Shown piece by piece: positions 50,978-60,087 of a stretch of 64,000 nt of DNA (its first letter is position 1; each line of letters opens with the position of its first letter). Source of the stretch: Aliishimia sp963678085 (GTDB taxonomy: Bacteria; Pseudomonadota; Alphaproteobacteria; Rhodobacterales; Rhodobacteraceae); the NCBI GenBank assembly GCA_963678085.1, contig OY782680.1:124001-188000 (forward strand), given 5' to 3'. The position numbers were made by a program, and so were the translations under genes. The notes under the pieces are model-generated. The model did no database searches, was not told where the DNA came from, and saw only the letters and a list, made by a program, of their open reading frames with translations.

Positions 50978-53008
50978 ATGGAGGCTTTCACCGCAGCTCT
51001 TCCTGCGCTGGCTGAGGCGTGGGCTTTGATCTTACAACCTGTTGTTCTGGGATATCTGGTCCTTGGCGTTGTGATGGGCTTGGCTGTCGGGGTATTTCCC
51101 GGCCTTGGCGGCATTGCCGGTCTGTCTCTGCTGCTGCCCTTCATGTTTGGCATGGACCCGATCCTGGGCCTTGCTTTGATGATTGGCATGGTCGCTGTGG
51201 TGCCAACATCCGACACCTTTGCCTCGGTTCTTATGGGCATTCCCGGCTCCTCTGCCTCGCAAGCCACGGTGCTAGATGGTTTTCCCATGGCTAAGAACGG
51301 CCATGCCGCGCGGGCGCTTTCGGCGGCTTTTGCCTCGTCGCTTTTTGGCGGGCTGGTTGGTGCGGCGTTCTTAACCATCTTTATCCTTGTGGCCCGCCCC
51401 ATTGTTTTGGCCTTCGGTTTGCCCGAAATGCTGATGATCACCATCCTGGGTCTGTCCATGGTCGCGGTGCTGGCTGGACGTATCGCGCTTAAGGGGCTCG
51501 CCGCTGCCGGGCTGGGCATCATGATCGGCACCATTGGAGAGGCCGATGCGGGCGGCAGTCTGCGCATGGCCAGCTATGACATTCCTTACCTGACCGACGG
51601 GCTGAAACTGGTCATTGTTGGTCTTGGCATTTTTGCGGTTCCCGAAATCATCTCTCTGTTGCGCCAAGATCGCTCGATCACGAAAGGGGCCTCTCTTGGG
51701 GCGGGCTGGCTGGACGGTGTGAAAGACTGGTTTGCCAATATCTGGCTTTCGATCCGCTGTTCGCTCATCGGAGTGGTCGTCGGCGTGATCCCTAGCCTTG
51801 GTGGCTCGGTCGTGGACTGGATCGCTTATGGGCATGCGGTGCAAAGCACCAAAGATAAATCCAAGTTCGGCAAGGGCGAAGTGCGCGGCGTGATCGGGCC
51901 AGAAAGCTCTAACAATGCCAAAGAAGGCGGTGGCTTGGTGCCTACCTTGCTCTTTGGTATTCCCGGTTCCGGCTCTATGGCGATTTTCATTGGCGCTGTT
52001 GCTCTGCTTGGATCGGGCGATATCGAGGTTGGGCCCGGCATGCTGAAAAGCAATCTGGACATCACCTATTCCATCGTCTGGTTGCTGGCCTTGGCGAATG
52101 TGGTGGGCACGGTGCTGTGCATCGCCGCCTCGGGCGGGATTGCCAAGCTCACCACCATTCGCTTTACCTATCTGGCCCCGTTCCTGTTCATGCTCATCAG
52201 CTTTGCCGCGTTCCAATCGGGACAGAATTTCGAAGACCTTTTGATGCTCTTCGCAATTGGCCTGATCGGCATTTTCCTGCGTCGCTTTGACTGGTCGCGC
52301 CCGGCCTTTCTGATTGGGTTTGTTCTGTCCAACCCGGTGGAGAAATTCACCAACCAGGCCTTTCAAATCGCCTCATTCAAGTTCCGCAAGAGCTTTGAGA
52401 CCGGGATGGAATATATCTTTAGCCCCATTGTGATTGTGCTTCTCATCATCACTGTGGTCTCTGTTGTGCTTGGCATCCGGCAGGCAAAGTCGATCATGGC
52501 AGAGGGCGAGGTTCGCTCAGGCTCCAAACGCGCGCCGCTTATCTTTCTTTTGGTGGTGTCCGCCTATTTGGTCGCGGCTGTGGTCAATGCCCATATGATC
52601 CCCGATTACAATATGACTGATAAGATCATCCCGCTGGTGATCGGCCTCTTTGCTTTGCTGTGCTGCTTTATCCTGCTGATCCAAATGATGCGCCGCCCCG
52701 AAGGCGATGCGATTTTTGCCGATAAAGAAATCGCGGGCGAAGATGCTGAGGCCCCCTATGGGCTCTGGGGTACTTTGGCTTGGTTTGCCGGGCTTATCGC
52801 CGCCACATGGGTTGTGGGCTTTATCCTTGCGCTGGTGGGTTTTTTGATCGCCTTTTTCCGGGTTCGGGCCGGGGCGAACTGGGGCATGACCCTGCTGCTG
52901 ACCGCCTGCGGTATCGGCTTCATGTGCCTGATGGCGGGGATGCTGAACCGCGATTTCCCACCGGGGCTGTTGCAAGAGGCGGTTGATCTGCCTTGGCCAT
53001 TGAAGTGA
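50978..53008 (+). CDS. Tripartite tricarboxylate transporter permease, TctA-TctB fusion
   Basis: The 676-residue membrane protein has the TctA part (about 1-500, some ten helices) with GVFPGLGGIAGLSLLLPFMF, ATVLDGFPMAKNGHAARAL and LFGIPGSGSMAIFIGAVALL. A further ~170 residues contain about five helices in the pattern of a TctB subunit. TctA and TctB are usually separate genes. A GTG at 50969 is in frame, but the ATG at 50978 has a GAAAGG ribosome binding site at good spacing and is chosen. It works with TctC. Confidence 0.9.
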   Translation: MEAFTAALPALAEAWALILQPVVLGYLVLGVVMGLAVGVFPGLGGIAGLSLLLPFMFGMDPILGLALMIGMVAVVPTSDTFASVLMGIPGSSASQATVLDGFPMAKNGHAARALSAAFASSLFGGLVGAAFLTIFILVARPIVLAFGLPEMLMITILGLSMVAVLAGRIALKGLAAAGLGIMIGTIGEADAGGSLRMASYDIPYLTDGLKLVIVGLGIFAVPEIISLLRQDRSITKGASLGAGWLDGVKDWFANIWLSIRCSLIGVVVGVIPSLGGSVVDWIAYGHAVQSTKDKSKFGKGEVRGVIGPESSNNAKEGGGLVPTLLFGIPGSGSMAIFIGAVALLGSGDIEVGPGMLKSNLDITYSIVWLLALANVVGTVLCIAASGGIAKLTTIRFTYLAPFLFMLISFAAFQSGQNFEDLLMLFAIGLIGIFLRRFDWSRPAFLIGFVLSNPVEKFTNQAFQIASFKFRKSFETGMEYIFSPIVIVLLIITVVSVVLGIRQAKSIMAEGEVRSGSKRAPLIFLLVVSAYLVAAVVNAHMIPDYNMTDKIIPLVIGLFALLCCFILLIQMMRRPEGDAIFADKEIAGEDAEAPYGLWGTLAWFAGLIAATWVVGFILALVGFLIAFFRVRAGANWGMTLLLTACGIGFMCLMAGMLNRDFPPGLLQEAVDLPWPLK

Positions 53009-53051
53009 TCCAGCCCTCCCGCAAAACCTGATATATGGAGCAGAGCCTTTC

Positions 53052-54143
53052 ATGACCCAAACCGGCATTCCTTTCGTTTTCATGCGCGGGGGCACCTCAA
53101 AGGGCCCCTATTTCCGGCGCGAAGATCTGCCCGATGATCTTGATCAACTTGCAAAGGTGCTCATTTCTGCGGTGGGCTCGGGGCATGTGCTCAATATTGA
53201 CGGGATCGGCGGCGGGGCAGCGGTGACGACCAAGGTTGCGATGCTCTCGCGATCGGATGAAGACTGGGCGGATGTGGATTATTTCTTTGCCCAGGTTTCG
53301 GTCGAGGACAGGCTCGTCGATTTCAAACCAACCTGCGGCAATATCCTCTCTGGTGTGGGGCCCGCTGCGATTGAGATGGGGCTTGTTACGCCGAGAGGCG
53401 ATGAAACCGAGATCCGCATCCGCGCTGAAAACACCGGGGCGCAGGTGCTGGCGAAAGTGCAAACGCCCGGCGGACAACTGACCTATGAAGGCGATGCCGT
53501 GATCGCCGGAGTGCCGGGTGGCGCTGCGCCCGTGGGACTAACCTTTATGGGCGTTGTTGGCTCTTCGACCGGAGCCTTTCTGCCCACAGGCAATCTCAAG
53601 GATGAAATCGACGGGGTTGAGGTCACTTGCATGGATGTCGCCATGCCCGTGGTGATTGCCCGCGCGGATGCCTTTGGTCTAAGCGGTTACGAAAGCGCCG
53701 CTGAACTTGATGAGAACCGCGCCTTTTTCCAGCGGATGGAGGCTATTCGCATAGAGGCGGGCAAGCGCATGGGCTTGGGAGATGTGCGCCAAAGCGTGAC
53801 CCCGAAATTCGCCATTGTCGCACCGCCGCGCGATGGCGGCACAATCGCGACCCGCTATTTCATGCCCTGGAACACGCATCCCAGTATGGCAGTCACGGGC
53901 GCGCAATGCATTGCCTCTTGCGCGCTGACACCGGGCACCGTAGCCAAAGGGCTCGCTGCTCCCGCAACGGGCTCACCGGCCAGCGTCATTTTGGAGCACG
54001 CCTCGGGCACTATCGATGTCTTGGTGGATTTCAGCACTGAGGGCGGGTTCACGCTGAATGCCGCCGGGCTCTTGCGCACGGCGCTCAAACTGGCCGATGG
54101 CAATGTCTATGTGCCAGCCTCCGTTTGGGCGGGGCCTAAGTGA
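53052..54143 (+). CDS. PrpF family isomerase (aconitate/4-oxalomesaconate tautomerase type)
   Basis: The 363-residue protein is of the PrpF/DUF453 family, with a doubled diaminopimelate-epimerase-like fold. Motifs are MRGGTSKGPYF near the N-terminus, FKPTCGNILSGVGPAAIEMG and the C-terminal HASGTIDVLVDF. PrpF isomerises 2-methylaconitate and GalD isomerises 4-oxalomesaconate; related proteins interconvert aconitates. In this operon a role on an unsaturated tricarboxylate fits best. The start follows GGAGCAGAG at a loose distance. It overlaps the next gene by one base. Confidence 0.88.
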   Translation: MTQTGIPFVFMRGGTSKGPYFRREDLPDDLDQLAKVLISAVGSGHVLNIDGIGGGAAVTTKVAMLSRSDEDWADVDYFFAQVSVEDRLVDFKPTCGNILSGVGPAAIEMGLVTPRGDETEIRIRAENTGAQVLAKVQTPGGQLTYEGDAVIAGVPGGAAPVGLTFMGVVGSSTGAFLPTGNLKDEIDGVEVTCMDVAMPVVIARADAFGLSGYESAAELDENRAFFQRMEAIRIEAGKRMGLGDVRQSVTPKFAIVAPPRDGGTIATRYFMPWNTHPSMAVTGAQCIASCALTPGTVAKGLAAPATGSPASVILEHASGTIDVLVDFSTEGGFTLNAAGLLRTALKLADGNVYVPASVWAGPK

Positions 54144-55129
54144 TGAAAATCCATATCCTTGATGATTGGTTCGACACATTGCGTGGCTTGCCCTGTTTTG
54201 AAAAACTCGTCCGGCATGAGGTCACGGTCTGGAACGATCATGTGGAGGATATCGAAAAACTCTCCACGCGCCTGCAAGATGCTGAGGGCCTTGTGTTGTT
54301 TCGTGAACGCACACACATCACCCGCGCCCTGCTAGAGCGTCTGCCCAATCTGCGCCTACTGAGCCAACGCGGCGTTTACCCCCATGTGGATGTGCAGGCC
54401 TGTACCGATCACCGGGTGCTGCTTTGCTCGCGCCAACCCGCCGGAGGAGGGGCCAATTACGCCGCTGCCGAGTTGACCTGGGCGCTGATTATGATGGGTA
54501 TGCGCGATTTGCCTGCGCAGATGGCCTCACTCAAGGCAGGGCGCTGGCAATCAGGGGTGGGCAAAACGCTGCGCGGGCGTCGATTGGGGCTCTATGGCTA
54601 TGGACGCATCGCGCGCGCCGTTGCGCAATATGCTCATGCTTTTGGGATGGAGATTGTCTGGTGGGCCTCCGAACAAGGACGCGCGCGCGCCGCTGCGAAT
54701 GGCGCTCAGCTGGCTGAAAGCCGCGAGGCGTTTTTTGCACAGAGCGATGTTGTCTCGCTGCATATCCGCCTGAAACCTGAAACAAAGGGTATTGTCACCG
54801 CGCAGGATCTTTCACACATGCAACCGGGTGCTCTGCTGGTTAACACCTCGCGGGCCGGGCTGATTGAACCGGGGGCCCTGCTGGGTGCTCTCAATGCCGG
54901 GCGTCCGGGGCAGGCAGCGATTGATGTTTTTGACACTGAGCCGCTGAAGGACGCAAATGATCCGCTACTTTCCCATCCAAAACTCATCGCAACGCCCCAT
55001 ATCGGCTTTGTCACCGAGGATGAGTTTGACAAGCAGTTCAGCGATATTTTTGATCAGATCAACGCCTATGATCGCGGTGCGCCGATCCACATGATCAACC
55101 CGGAGGTTCTGGAGGCCGAAGAAACTTAG
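54143..55129 (+). CDS. D-isomer specific 2-hydroxyacid dehydrogenase
   Basis: The 328-residue NAD(P)-dependent enzyme has the family nucleotide-binding loop LGLYGYGRIARAVAQYA, the residues VNTSRAGLIEPGAL with catalytic Arg, DVFDTEPL, and the His in TPHIGF. It may interconvert a 2-oxo acid and the D-2-hydroxy acid arising from tricarboxylate breakdown. The ATG at 54143 shares one base with the PrpF stop (TGATG). Its 3' end overlaps the convergent AbrB-type gene by 35 bases. Confidence 0.88.
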   Translation: MKIHILDDWFDTLRGLPCFEKLVRHEVTVWNDHVEDIEKLSTRLQDAEGLVLFRERTHITRALLERLPNLRLLSQRGVYPHVDVQACTDHRVLLCSRQPAGGGANYAAAELTWALIMMGMRDLPAQMASLKAGRWQSGVGKTLRGRRLGLYGYGRIARAVAQYAHAFGMEIVWWASEQGRARAAANGAQLAESREAFFAQSDVVSLHIRLKPETKGIVTAQDLSHMQPGALLVNTSRAGLIEPGALLGALNAGRPGQAAIDVFDTEPLKDANDPLLSHPKLIATPHIGFVTEDEFDKQFSDIFDQINAYDRGAPIHMINPEVLEAEET

Positions 55130-56123
55130 CAACAAGCGGCGCGCCGGTAATGACCAAGACAATTCGGGTCAGGTGATGCGCAATCACAAAGCCCAAATCC
55201 GCACCGGCCACGATTGCCAGAACTGTCATCTCTGCCTGCCCGCCCGGAGCAAAGGCCAAAAACGCCTCAATCGCAGGGGCAAAACCAAGATGGTTGGCAA
55301 TTTGCGCAAAGAGAGCCGCGAGCATCGCTAGGATCAACACATAGACTATGCTGGCCCCGATGATCTTGCGCAGCTCTGCAAGGGTGACGCCGACATAATG
55401 GATGCCCACCCCGGTGCCGATAAAGAATTGCGCGGCGAGAATGGCCTCAGCGGGGGGGCGAAAATGCAAAATGCCCGCAAGTGATAGGCCCGCCGCCACG
55501 ATCATTGGACCCAAGATTGAGGCCCCAAAGAGACCCAGACGCTCCCCGCCCCTCCAGCCAATCAAAGCCGCCGCAACCATTAAGCCAAGCTCAGTCAAGG
55601 GCACCTGTGTCGCTGGCTTACCGATAGGATTGCTGAGCCCGGCCCCATAAAGCGTGGTCAGCAATATTGGCGCGATGGTCACAATCACAAGCACGCGCGT
55701 TGCATGGATCAGCGAGAGGATGCGGGGATTGCCCCCGGCCTCTTGCCCAAAGATGATCATATCCTGCAAGCCACCGGGCATGGCCGCGTAATAAGAGGTG
55801 GCCGGATCAAAGCCGCAAACCTTGCGAAAATAGGGCGCCCCGACCAAGCCGATCACGATGATATAGGCTGGGATCAGAGCGATTGAACCTGCCATTTGCG
55901 GGAGTTGCGCCAGCACAGCCGGAGTGATCGACGCCCCCACCGCCACGCCCAAAATGGTGCGCGCAGCAACTGAGATTTGACCAAAGCCCGCCAGCTTGGC
56001 CCCAAGCAAGGCCGCAACAAGGCAGGCAAACATCGGCCCAAACAGAAACGGCAGCGCCAGGCCCAACCCCCAAAAGAGGCCCGCTCCCGCCGCCGCGAGC
56101 GCGAAGGTTACCCCCGGTTTCAC
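55095..56123 (-). CDS. AbrB family putative membrane transporter
   Basis: The 342-residue protein has about ten membrane helices in two repeats of the AbrB (PF05145, once called ammonia monooxygenase) family, with GAPYFRKVCGFDPATSYYAA, MPGGLQDMIIFG and the second-copy motif APGGQAEMTVLAI. The function is unproven; homologues sit near transport or catabolic genes. It is coupled with TcuA through a four-base overlap, so a role in moving the substrate or a product is plausible. It is transcribed after tcuA. Confidence 0.85.
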   Translation of the reverse strand: MKPGVTFALAAAGAGLFWGLGLALPFLFGPMFACLVAALLGAKLAGFGQISVAARTILGVAVGASITPAVLAQLPQMAGSIALIPAYIIVIGLVGAPYFRKVCGFDPATSYYAAMPGGLQDMIIFGQEAGGNPRILSLIHATRVLVIVTIAPILLTTLYGAGLSNPIGKPATQVPLTELGLMVAAALIGWRGGERLGLFGASILGPMIVAAGLSLAGILHFRPPAEAILAAQFFIGTGVGIHYVGVTLAELRKIIGASIVYVLILAMLAALFAQIANHLGFAPAIEAFLAFAPGGQAEMTVLAIVAGADLGFVIAHHLTRIVLVITGAPLVAKFLRPPEPPG

Positions 56124-57601
56124 GCCAGCGATGCAGCAGCGCTATCGCCTGCCAGCCTGCCAAAGACCGAGCCATTGATCAGCCCGGTGCCGCCCGGATA
56201 GTTGAAATAGAACACGCCGCCGACCAATTCTCCGGCTGCGAACAGGCCTGGGATTGGGGCATGATCATTATCCAGAACTTGCGCGCTGTCAGGATCAATC
56301 CGCAAACCGCCAAAGGTAAAGGTGATGCCACAACCCACTTGATAGGCTTCGAAGGGCCCTTGCTCGATTGTATTGGCCCAGTTGGTCTTGTCGATGTCCA
56401 GCCCCTTGGTCCCCCGTCCGTCTTTCACATTTGGATCGAAAGCGGTGCCCGTATCAACCGCCGCATTATAGGCTTTGATCTCTGCCAGAAACGCCTTGGC
56501 ATCCACGCCTTCTAGCTTTTCGGCTAAGGCCTCCAAAGTGGGCGCACTCACTTTACTGACCCGTTTAATCCGGTATTCATCGCGCAGCAGATGTGTGACC
56601 TTTGCATCAAAAACCTGCCAAGCGAATTGGTCGGGCTGGTTCAGGATCACGCGGCCATATTTGGCATAGGTGTAATTGCGGAAATCCGCGCCCTCATCAA
56701 CAAAACGCTTGCCCGTTGCGTTGACCATGATGCCCCAAGGGTAAGAGTGTTTCTGGAAGTTATCACCCACGTCAAGATCACCATATTCGGGCGCATTGTA
56801 ATCCCAACCCACCGCATGACAGCCGGACCAATTGCCCATGGTTGAAGCGCCAATCTCAATGGCCATGTCAATCCCGTCTCCGGTGTTAAACCGCGTTCCC
56901 CGCACCCGAGCCATTTCCCAACCTGCGCCAAGATACCGAGTGCGCTTTTCGGGGCTGGCCTGAAAGCCGCCAGAGGCGATGACAACGGAGCGGGCGGAAA
57001 GCTCTTCGATCTTGCCTTTGTGGCGCACCTTAACGCCCGTGACCGCATGACCATCGGTGATTAACTCAAGCGCGCGGGTTTCATAGCGTATTTCCACGCC
57101 GTTCTTCTTTGCGATCGAAGTATGCATATCCACAAGGCCCGGACCGCCGCCCCAGGATTCCAGCGTCAGCCCGCCCCAGAATTTGAACTTGCCATCCACC
57201 TTAAAGGCTTGCCGCCCGTAGATCGGCATGAACTTAATGCCCTTCTCCTGCATCCAGAACATGGTCTCGCGCGAGCTCATCACCAAGCGTTCACATAGCT
57301 GAGGATCTGTGCGGAACCGGGTGACACGGAACATATCGTCAAAGAATTGCTCGGTTGTATATGTGCCAAAATCCGTAATGGCGATTTGATCTTCCGGCAG
57401 GTCCGGGCAGAGCGCGCGGATGTCCTCAACGCCGTCATAAGCAAAGCGGATCGCCCCAGCGGTAAAGCGCGAGTTGCCCCCGTTCTCGGCCTCTGGCGCG
57501 CATTCAAGCATGAGCACACTCGCGCCTTTTTCCGTTGCCGCATGTGCGGCGCAAAAAGCAGCATTGCCTGCACCGATGATGATTGTATCCCAAGTGGTCA
57601 T
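56120..57601 (-). CDS. tcuA: FAD-dependent tricarballylate dehydrogenase (TcuA-like)
   Basis: TcuA oxidises tricarballylate to cis-aconitate. The 493-residue flavoprotein has the FAD loop IIIGAGNAAFCAAHAATE, then LECAPEAENGGNSRFTAG, and a C-terminal flavin contact GLFAAGELVGGVFYFNYPGG, as in the fumarate-reductase/TcuA family. The usual partner TcuB, which returns electrons to the quinone pool, is not in this window. It is divergent from a LysR gene, the usual regulator place. Specificity for tricarballylate is inferred from homology and neighbours. Confidence 0.88.
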   Translation of the reverse strand: MTTWDTIIIGAGNAAFCAAHAATEKGASVLMLECAPEAENGGNSRFTAGAIRFAYDGVEDIRALCPDLPEDQIAITDFGTYTTEQFFDDMFRVTRFRTDPQLCERLVMSSRETMFWMQEKGIKFMPIYGRQAFKVDGKFKFWGGLTLESWGGGPGLVDMHTSIAKKNGVEIRYETRALELITDGHAVTGVKVRHKGKIEELSARSVVIASGGFQASPEKRTRYLGAGWEMARVRGTRFNTGDGIDMAIEIGASTMGNWSGCHAVGWDYNAPEYGDLDVGDNFQKHSYPWGIMVNATGKRFVDEGADFRNYTYAKYGRVILNQPDQFAWQVFDAKVTHLLRDEYRIKRVSKVSAPTLEALAEKLEGVDAKAFLAEIKAYNAAVDTGTAFDPNVKDGRGTKGLDIDKTNWANTIEQGPFEAYQVGCGITFTFGGLRIDPDSAQVLDNDHAPIPGLFAAGELVGGVFYFNYPGGTGLINGSVFGRLAGDSAAASLA

Positions 57602-57670
57602 GTTCGTCGTCCTTAAAGCTGGTCAGGCAAAATGCGTCCTTGAGGTCGTCCTAAGCCACAGCTCATTGTT

Positions 57671-57705
57671 TTGACAAATGCTGAAATATTTCACATTATT
57701 GCGTT
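57671..57705 (+). promoter_or_regulatory. lysR promoter with overlapping dyad operator
   Basis: TTGACA (57671-57676), 17 bases, CATTAT (57694-57699), then six bases and the lysR ATG at 57706. The exact palindrome TGAAATATTTCA (57682-57693) sits between the two boxes and is a good LysR-type operator. No Shine-Dalgarno sequence precedes the ATG, so the transcript may be leaderless. Not verified. Confidence 0.45.
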
Positions 57706-58617
57706 ATGGAGATTAATTATGATTTCGCGGATCTCGAAGCCTTCCTTGCCGTTAAGGAAACCGGGTCATTTCATCTTGCGGCTCAGCGGCTTAACCTCTC
57801 GCAATCGGCAGTCACCCGGCGCGTGCAAAAGCTAGAAACCGCGCTGGATTCCGTGCTTTTTCAACGTACAACGCGCGAGGTAAAACCCACCTTGGCTGCC
57901 AAACGGCTGCAAGGGCGCGCTCAAGCCATTTTGGACGATGCGCGCGAGACGGCCCTTGCGATGCGCGATGAAAGCGTGGCCTTTGAATATCAGCGCAATG
58001 CGGTCATCACGCTGGCGGTTATTCCTACCGTGGCGGCGCTCTTTCTGCCCGAGGCCATTCGCGCGTTTCGCGAGCAAGGCAATGCGGCGCGATTGCGGAT
58101 CCATGACTATAGCACCAATGCCGCTGCTGAAGCTGTCGCGAAGGGGGAGGCAGATTTCGGCATTTGCTCGATCCCAGAGCTTGAACCAAACACGGAATTT
58201 GAGCCGCTATTTGACGATCAAATCGTGCTCGCTTGCCCCGAAGGGCACATGCTGACGCAACAAGACAGGATTACTTGGGCTGATATCGCTGAGGAGACCT
58301 TGATCGTTCCCGCCCGTGGAACTGGAAACCGGCTGTTGATTGACGAGGCCATGGCACGCGCGCGGCTGCCGCTGCTGTGGTCATATGAGATACGGCGCTC
58401 CACAACAGCGCTCGAACTGGTCGGAGCAGGCATCGGCGTTGCCCTATTGCCCAGATCGGCGGTCACGCCCATTCATCAGAGCTGGATCGCGTTCAAGCCT
58501 ATTAGTGCCCCGACCATCATACGACCGGTGGGCATTCTCAGCCGGATCGCGCAAAAGCCCACAGCCTCGGAAGAGTCATTCAAAACTATCATCCGCCACA
58601 TCGCAACACGATTGTAG
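57706..58617 (+). CDS. LysR family transcriptional regulator of tcuA
   Basis: The 303-residue protein has an N-terminal winged helix (about 3-65: FHLAAQRLNLSQSAVTRRVQ), a linker helix and a periplasmic-binding-like effector domain (about 90-300). It is divergent from tcuA with 104 bases between, matching the TcuR arrangement. It probably binds a tricarboxylate and regulates both directions. Its start is unusually placed against the promoter (see 57671-57705). Confidence 0.9.
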   Translation: MEINYDFADLEAFLAVKETGSFHLAAQRLNLSQSAVTRRVQKLETALDSVLFQRTTREVKPTLAAKRLQGRAQAILDDARETALAMRDESVAFEYQRNAVITLAVIPTVAALFLPEAIRAFREQGNAARLRIHDYSTNAAAEAVAKGEADFGICSIPELEPNTEFEPLFDDQIVLACPEGHMLTQQDRITWADIAEETLIVPARGTGNRLLIDEAMARARLPLLWSYEIRRSTTALELVGAGIGVALLPRSAVTPIHQSWIAFKPISAPTIIRPVGILSRIAQKPTASEESFKTIIRHIATRL

Positions 58618-58644
58618 CTCTGCTGCGATTATGACAAAAATCTT

Positions 58645-59349
58645 TTACGTGCCGAAATAGACCCGGTTTAGGTTTTCGTCAGCCATCAGCTCTTCTGGGG
58701 TGCCGCTCACGCGCAGATGTCCTGTTTCCAGGACATGCACCGTGGTTGCGAGCGATAGGGCGAAGTTGATGTTTTGCTCGGTGATCAGGATGGTCAGCCC
58801 GTCCTCGGTGTTCAGCCGCTTGAGGGTCGCGGCGATTTCAGAGCAGACTTTGGGGGAAAGGCCGATGGTGGGCTCATCCACCAGCAAAAGGCGCGGATCG
58901 GTCATCAAAGCGCGACCGACCGAGACCATTTGACGTTCTCCGCCCGATTGCGTTGCCGTTTCTTGATTGGAGCGTTCCTTGAGCACCGGGAACAGCTCAT
59001 GCACATGGGCAAGGTTTCGGGCAATCTTGTCGCGCGCGGTATATCCGCCGACCAGCAAATTGTCCTCGACCGACATATAGGGAAAGAGGTTTGCACGTTC
59101 GGGCGCATAGCCCACACCGGCCCGGACCACCTCAGCCGAGCTTTTGCCGACGATGTCCATACCGTCCAAGCGGATTTGACCCGTGTTGCGCACCATACCC
59201 ATGATCGAGTCCATCAGCGTAGATTTACCCGCACCATTTGTGCCAATCACCGCAACGATTGCGCCTTGTTCGACATTGAAAGACACATCATGCAGCGATT
59301 GCGCTCTGCCATAGAAAGCCGAAAGCTTGTCGATTTCCAGAAATGCCAT
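58645..59349 (-). CDS. livF: Branched-chain amino acid-type ABC transporter ATPase LivF
   Basis: The 234-residue ATPase is the LivF type, with Walker A GTNGAGKST, signature SGGERQMVSVGRALM and Walker B LLLVDEPTIGLSP. It pairs with LivG and is the last gene of the livKHMGF cluster, nine bases after livG. The HAAT transporter family moves branched-chain amino acids, urea, amides or aromatic acids; substrate here is unknown. Confidence 0.93.
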   Translation of the reverse strand: MAFLEIDKLSAFYGRAQSLHDVSFNVEQGAIVAVIGTNGAGKSTLMDSIMGMVRNTGQIRLDGMDIVGKSSAEVVRAGVGYAPERANLFPYMSVEDNLLVGGYTARDKIARNLAHVHELFPVLKERSNQETATQSGGERQMVSVGRALMTDPRLLLVDEPTIGLSPKVCSEIAATLKRLNTEDGLTILITEQNINFALSLATTVHVLETGHLRVSGTPEELMADENLNRVYFGT

Positions 59350-59358
59350 AGCCGTCCC

Positions 59359-60087
59359 CTAATGCCCCAGATAGGCCATGCGCACGGCCTCGTCATTCAT
59401 CACATCGCTATAGCTGCCCTGACACACAAAGGTGCCTTGCGTGATCGCAATAGCGCGGTCGATCAAAGGTTCCAGCGAGCGCAAATCATGGCTGACGATC
59501 ACATAGGTCAGCCCCTCTTGCCGTTTCTCATTTAAGAGCCCCGAGATCATTTCAATCTCACCCGCTGTGAGCCCGGCAAAGACCTCATCCAGCAGCATCA
59601 CCTCGGGACGCGTTGCCAGGGTGCGCGCCAGTTCCAGCTTGCGCAGATCCCCCATGCTAAGTTCCGCCGGGTCGCGGTGCAGATCCGCATCACTCAAGCC
59701 CACCGAGCGTGCGATGGCCTTGCCCTCTTGATGATCTGCCGCCGAGGTCAGCATGCCAAGGATCGAATCCGGCATCAGCCCGACCTCGATATTTGCCAGC
59801 ACATCCATCTCTGCAAAGGGGCGCGGCACTTGATAGGTTCGCGCAACCCCTCGGCGAATGCGTTTATGCGTGGGCAAACCCGTCAGCTCCTGCCCATGCA
59901 GCTTGATGGAACCGGAGGTAACTTTGTGCTCGCCCATAATCAGCGAAAAGATCGTGGTTTTCCCCGCGCCGTTGGGCCCAATCAGACCTAGGGACTCGCC
60001 CTTATACACTTCAAAAGACATATCATTGGTCGCGGTCAGCCCGCCAAAGCGCTTCACCACATGATCCAAAGAGAGTATCACGCTCAT
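59359..60087 (-). CDS. livG: Branched-chain amino acid-type ABC transporter ATPase LivG
   Basis: The 242-residue ATPase has the LivG features: Walker A GPNGAGKTT, signature LSMGDLRKLELARTL, Walker B VMLLDEVFAGL and the long insertion typical of LivG before the signature. It overlaps livM by four bases, and livF follows nine bases downstream. Confidence 0.93.
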   Translation of the reverse strand: MSVILSLDHVVKRFGGLTATNDMSFEVYKGESLGLIGPNGAGKTTIFSLIMGEHKVTSGSIKLHGQELTGLPTHKRIRRGVARTYQVPRPFAEMDVLANIEVGLMPDSILGMLTSAADHQEGKAIARSVGLSDADLHRDPAELSMGDLRKLELARTLATRPEVMLLDEVFAGLTAGEIEMISGLLNEKRQEGLTYVIVSHDLRSLEPLIDRAIAITQGTFVCQGSYSDVMNDEAVRMAYLGH

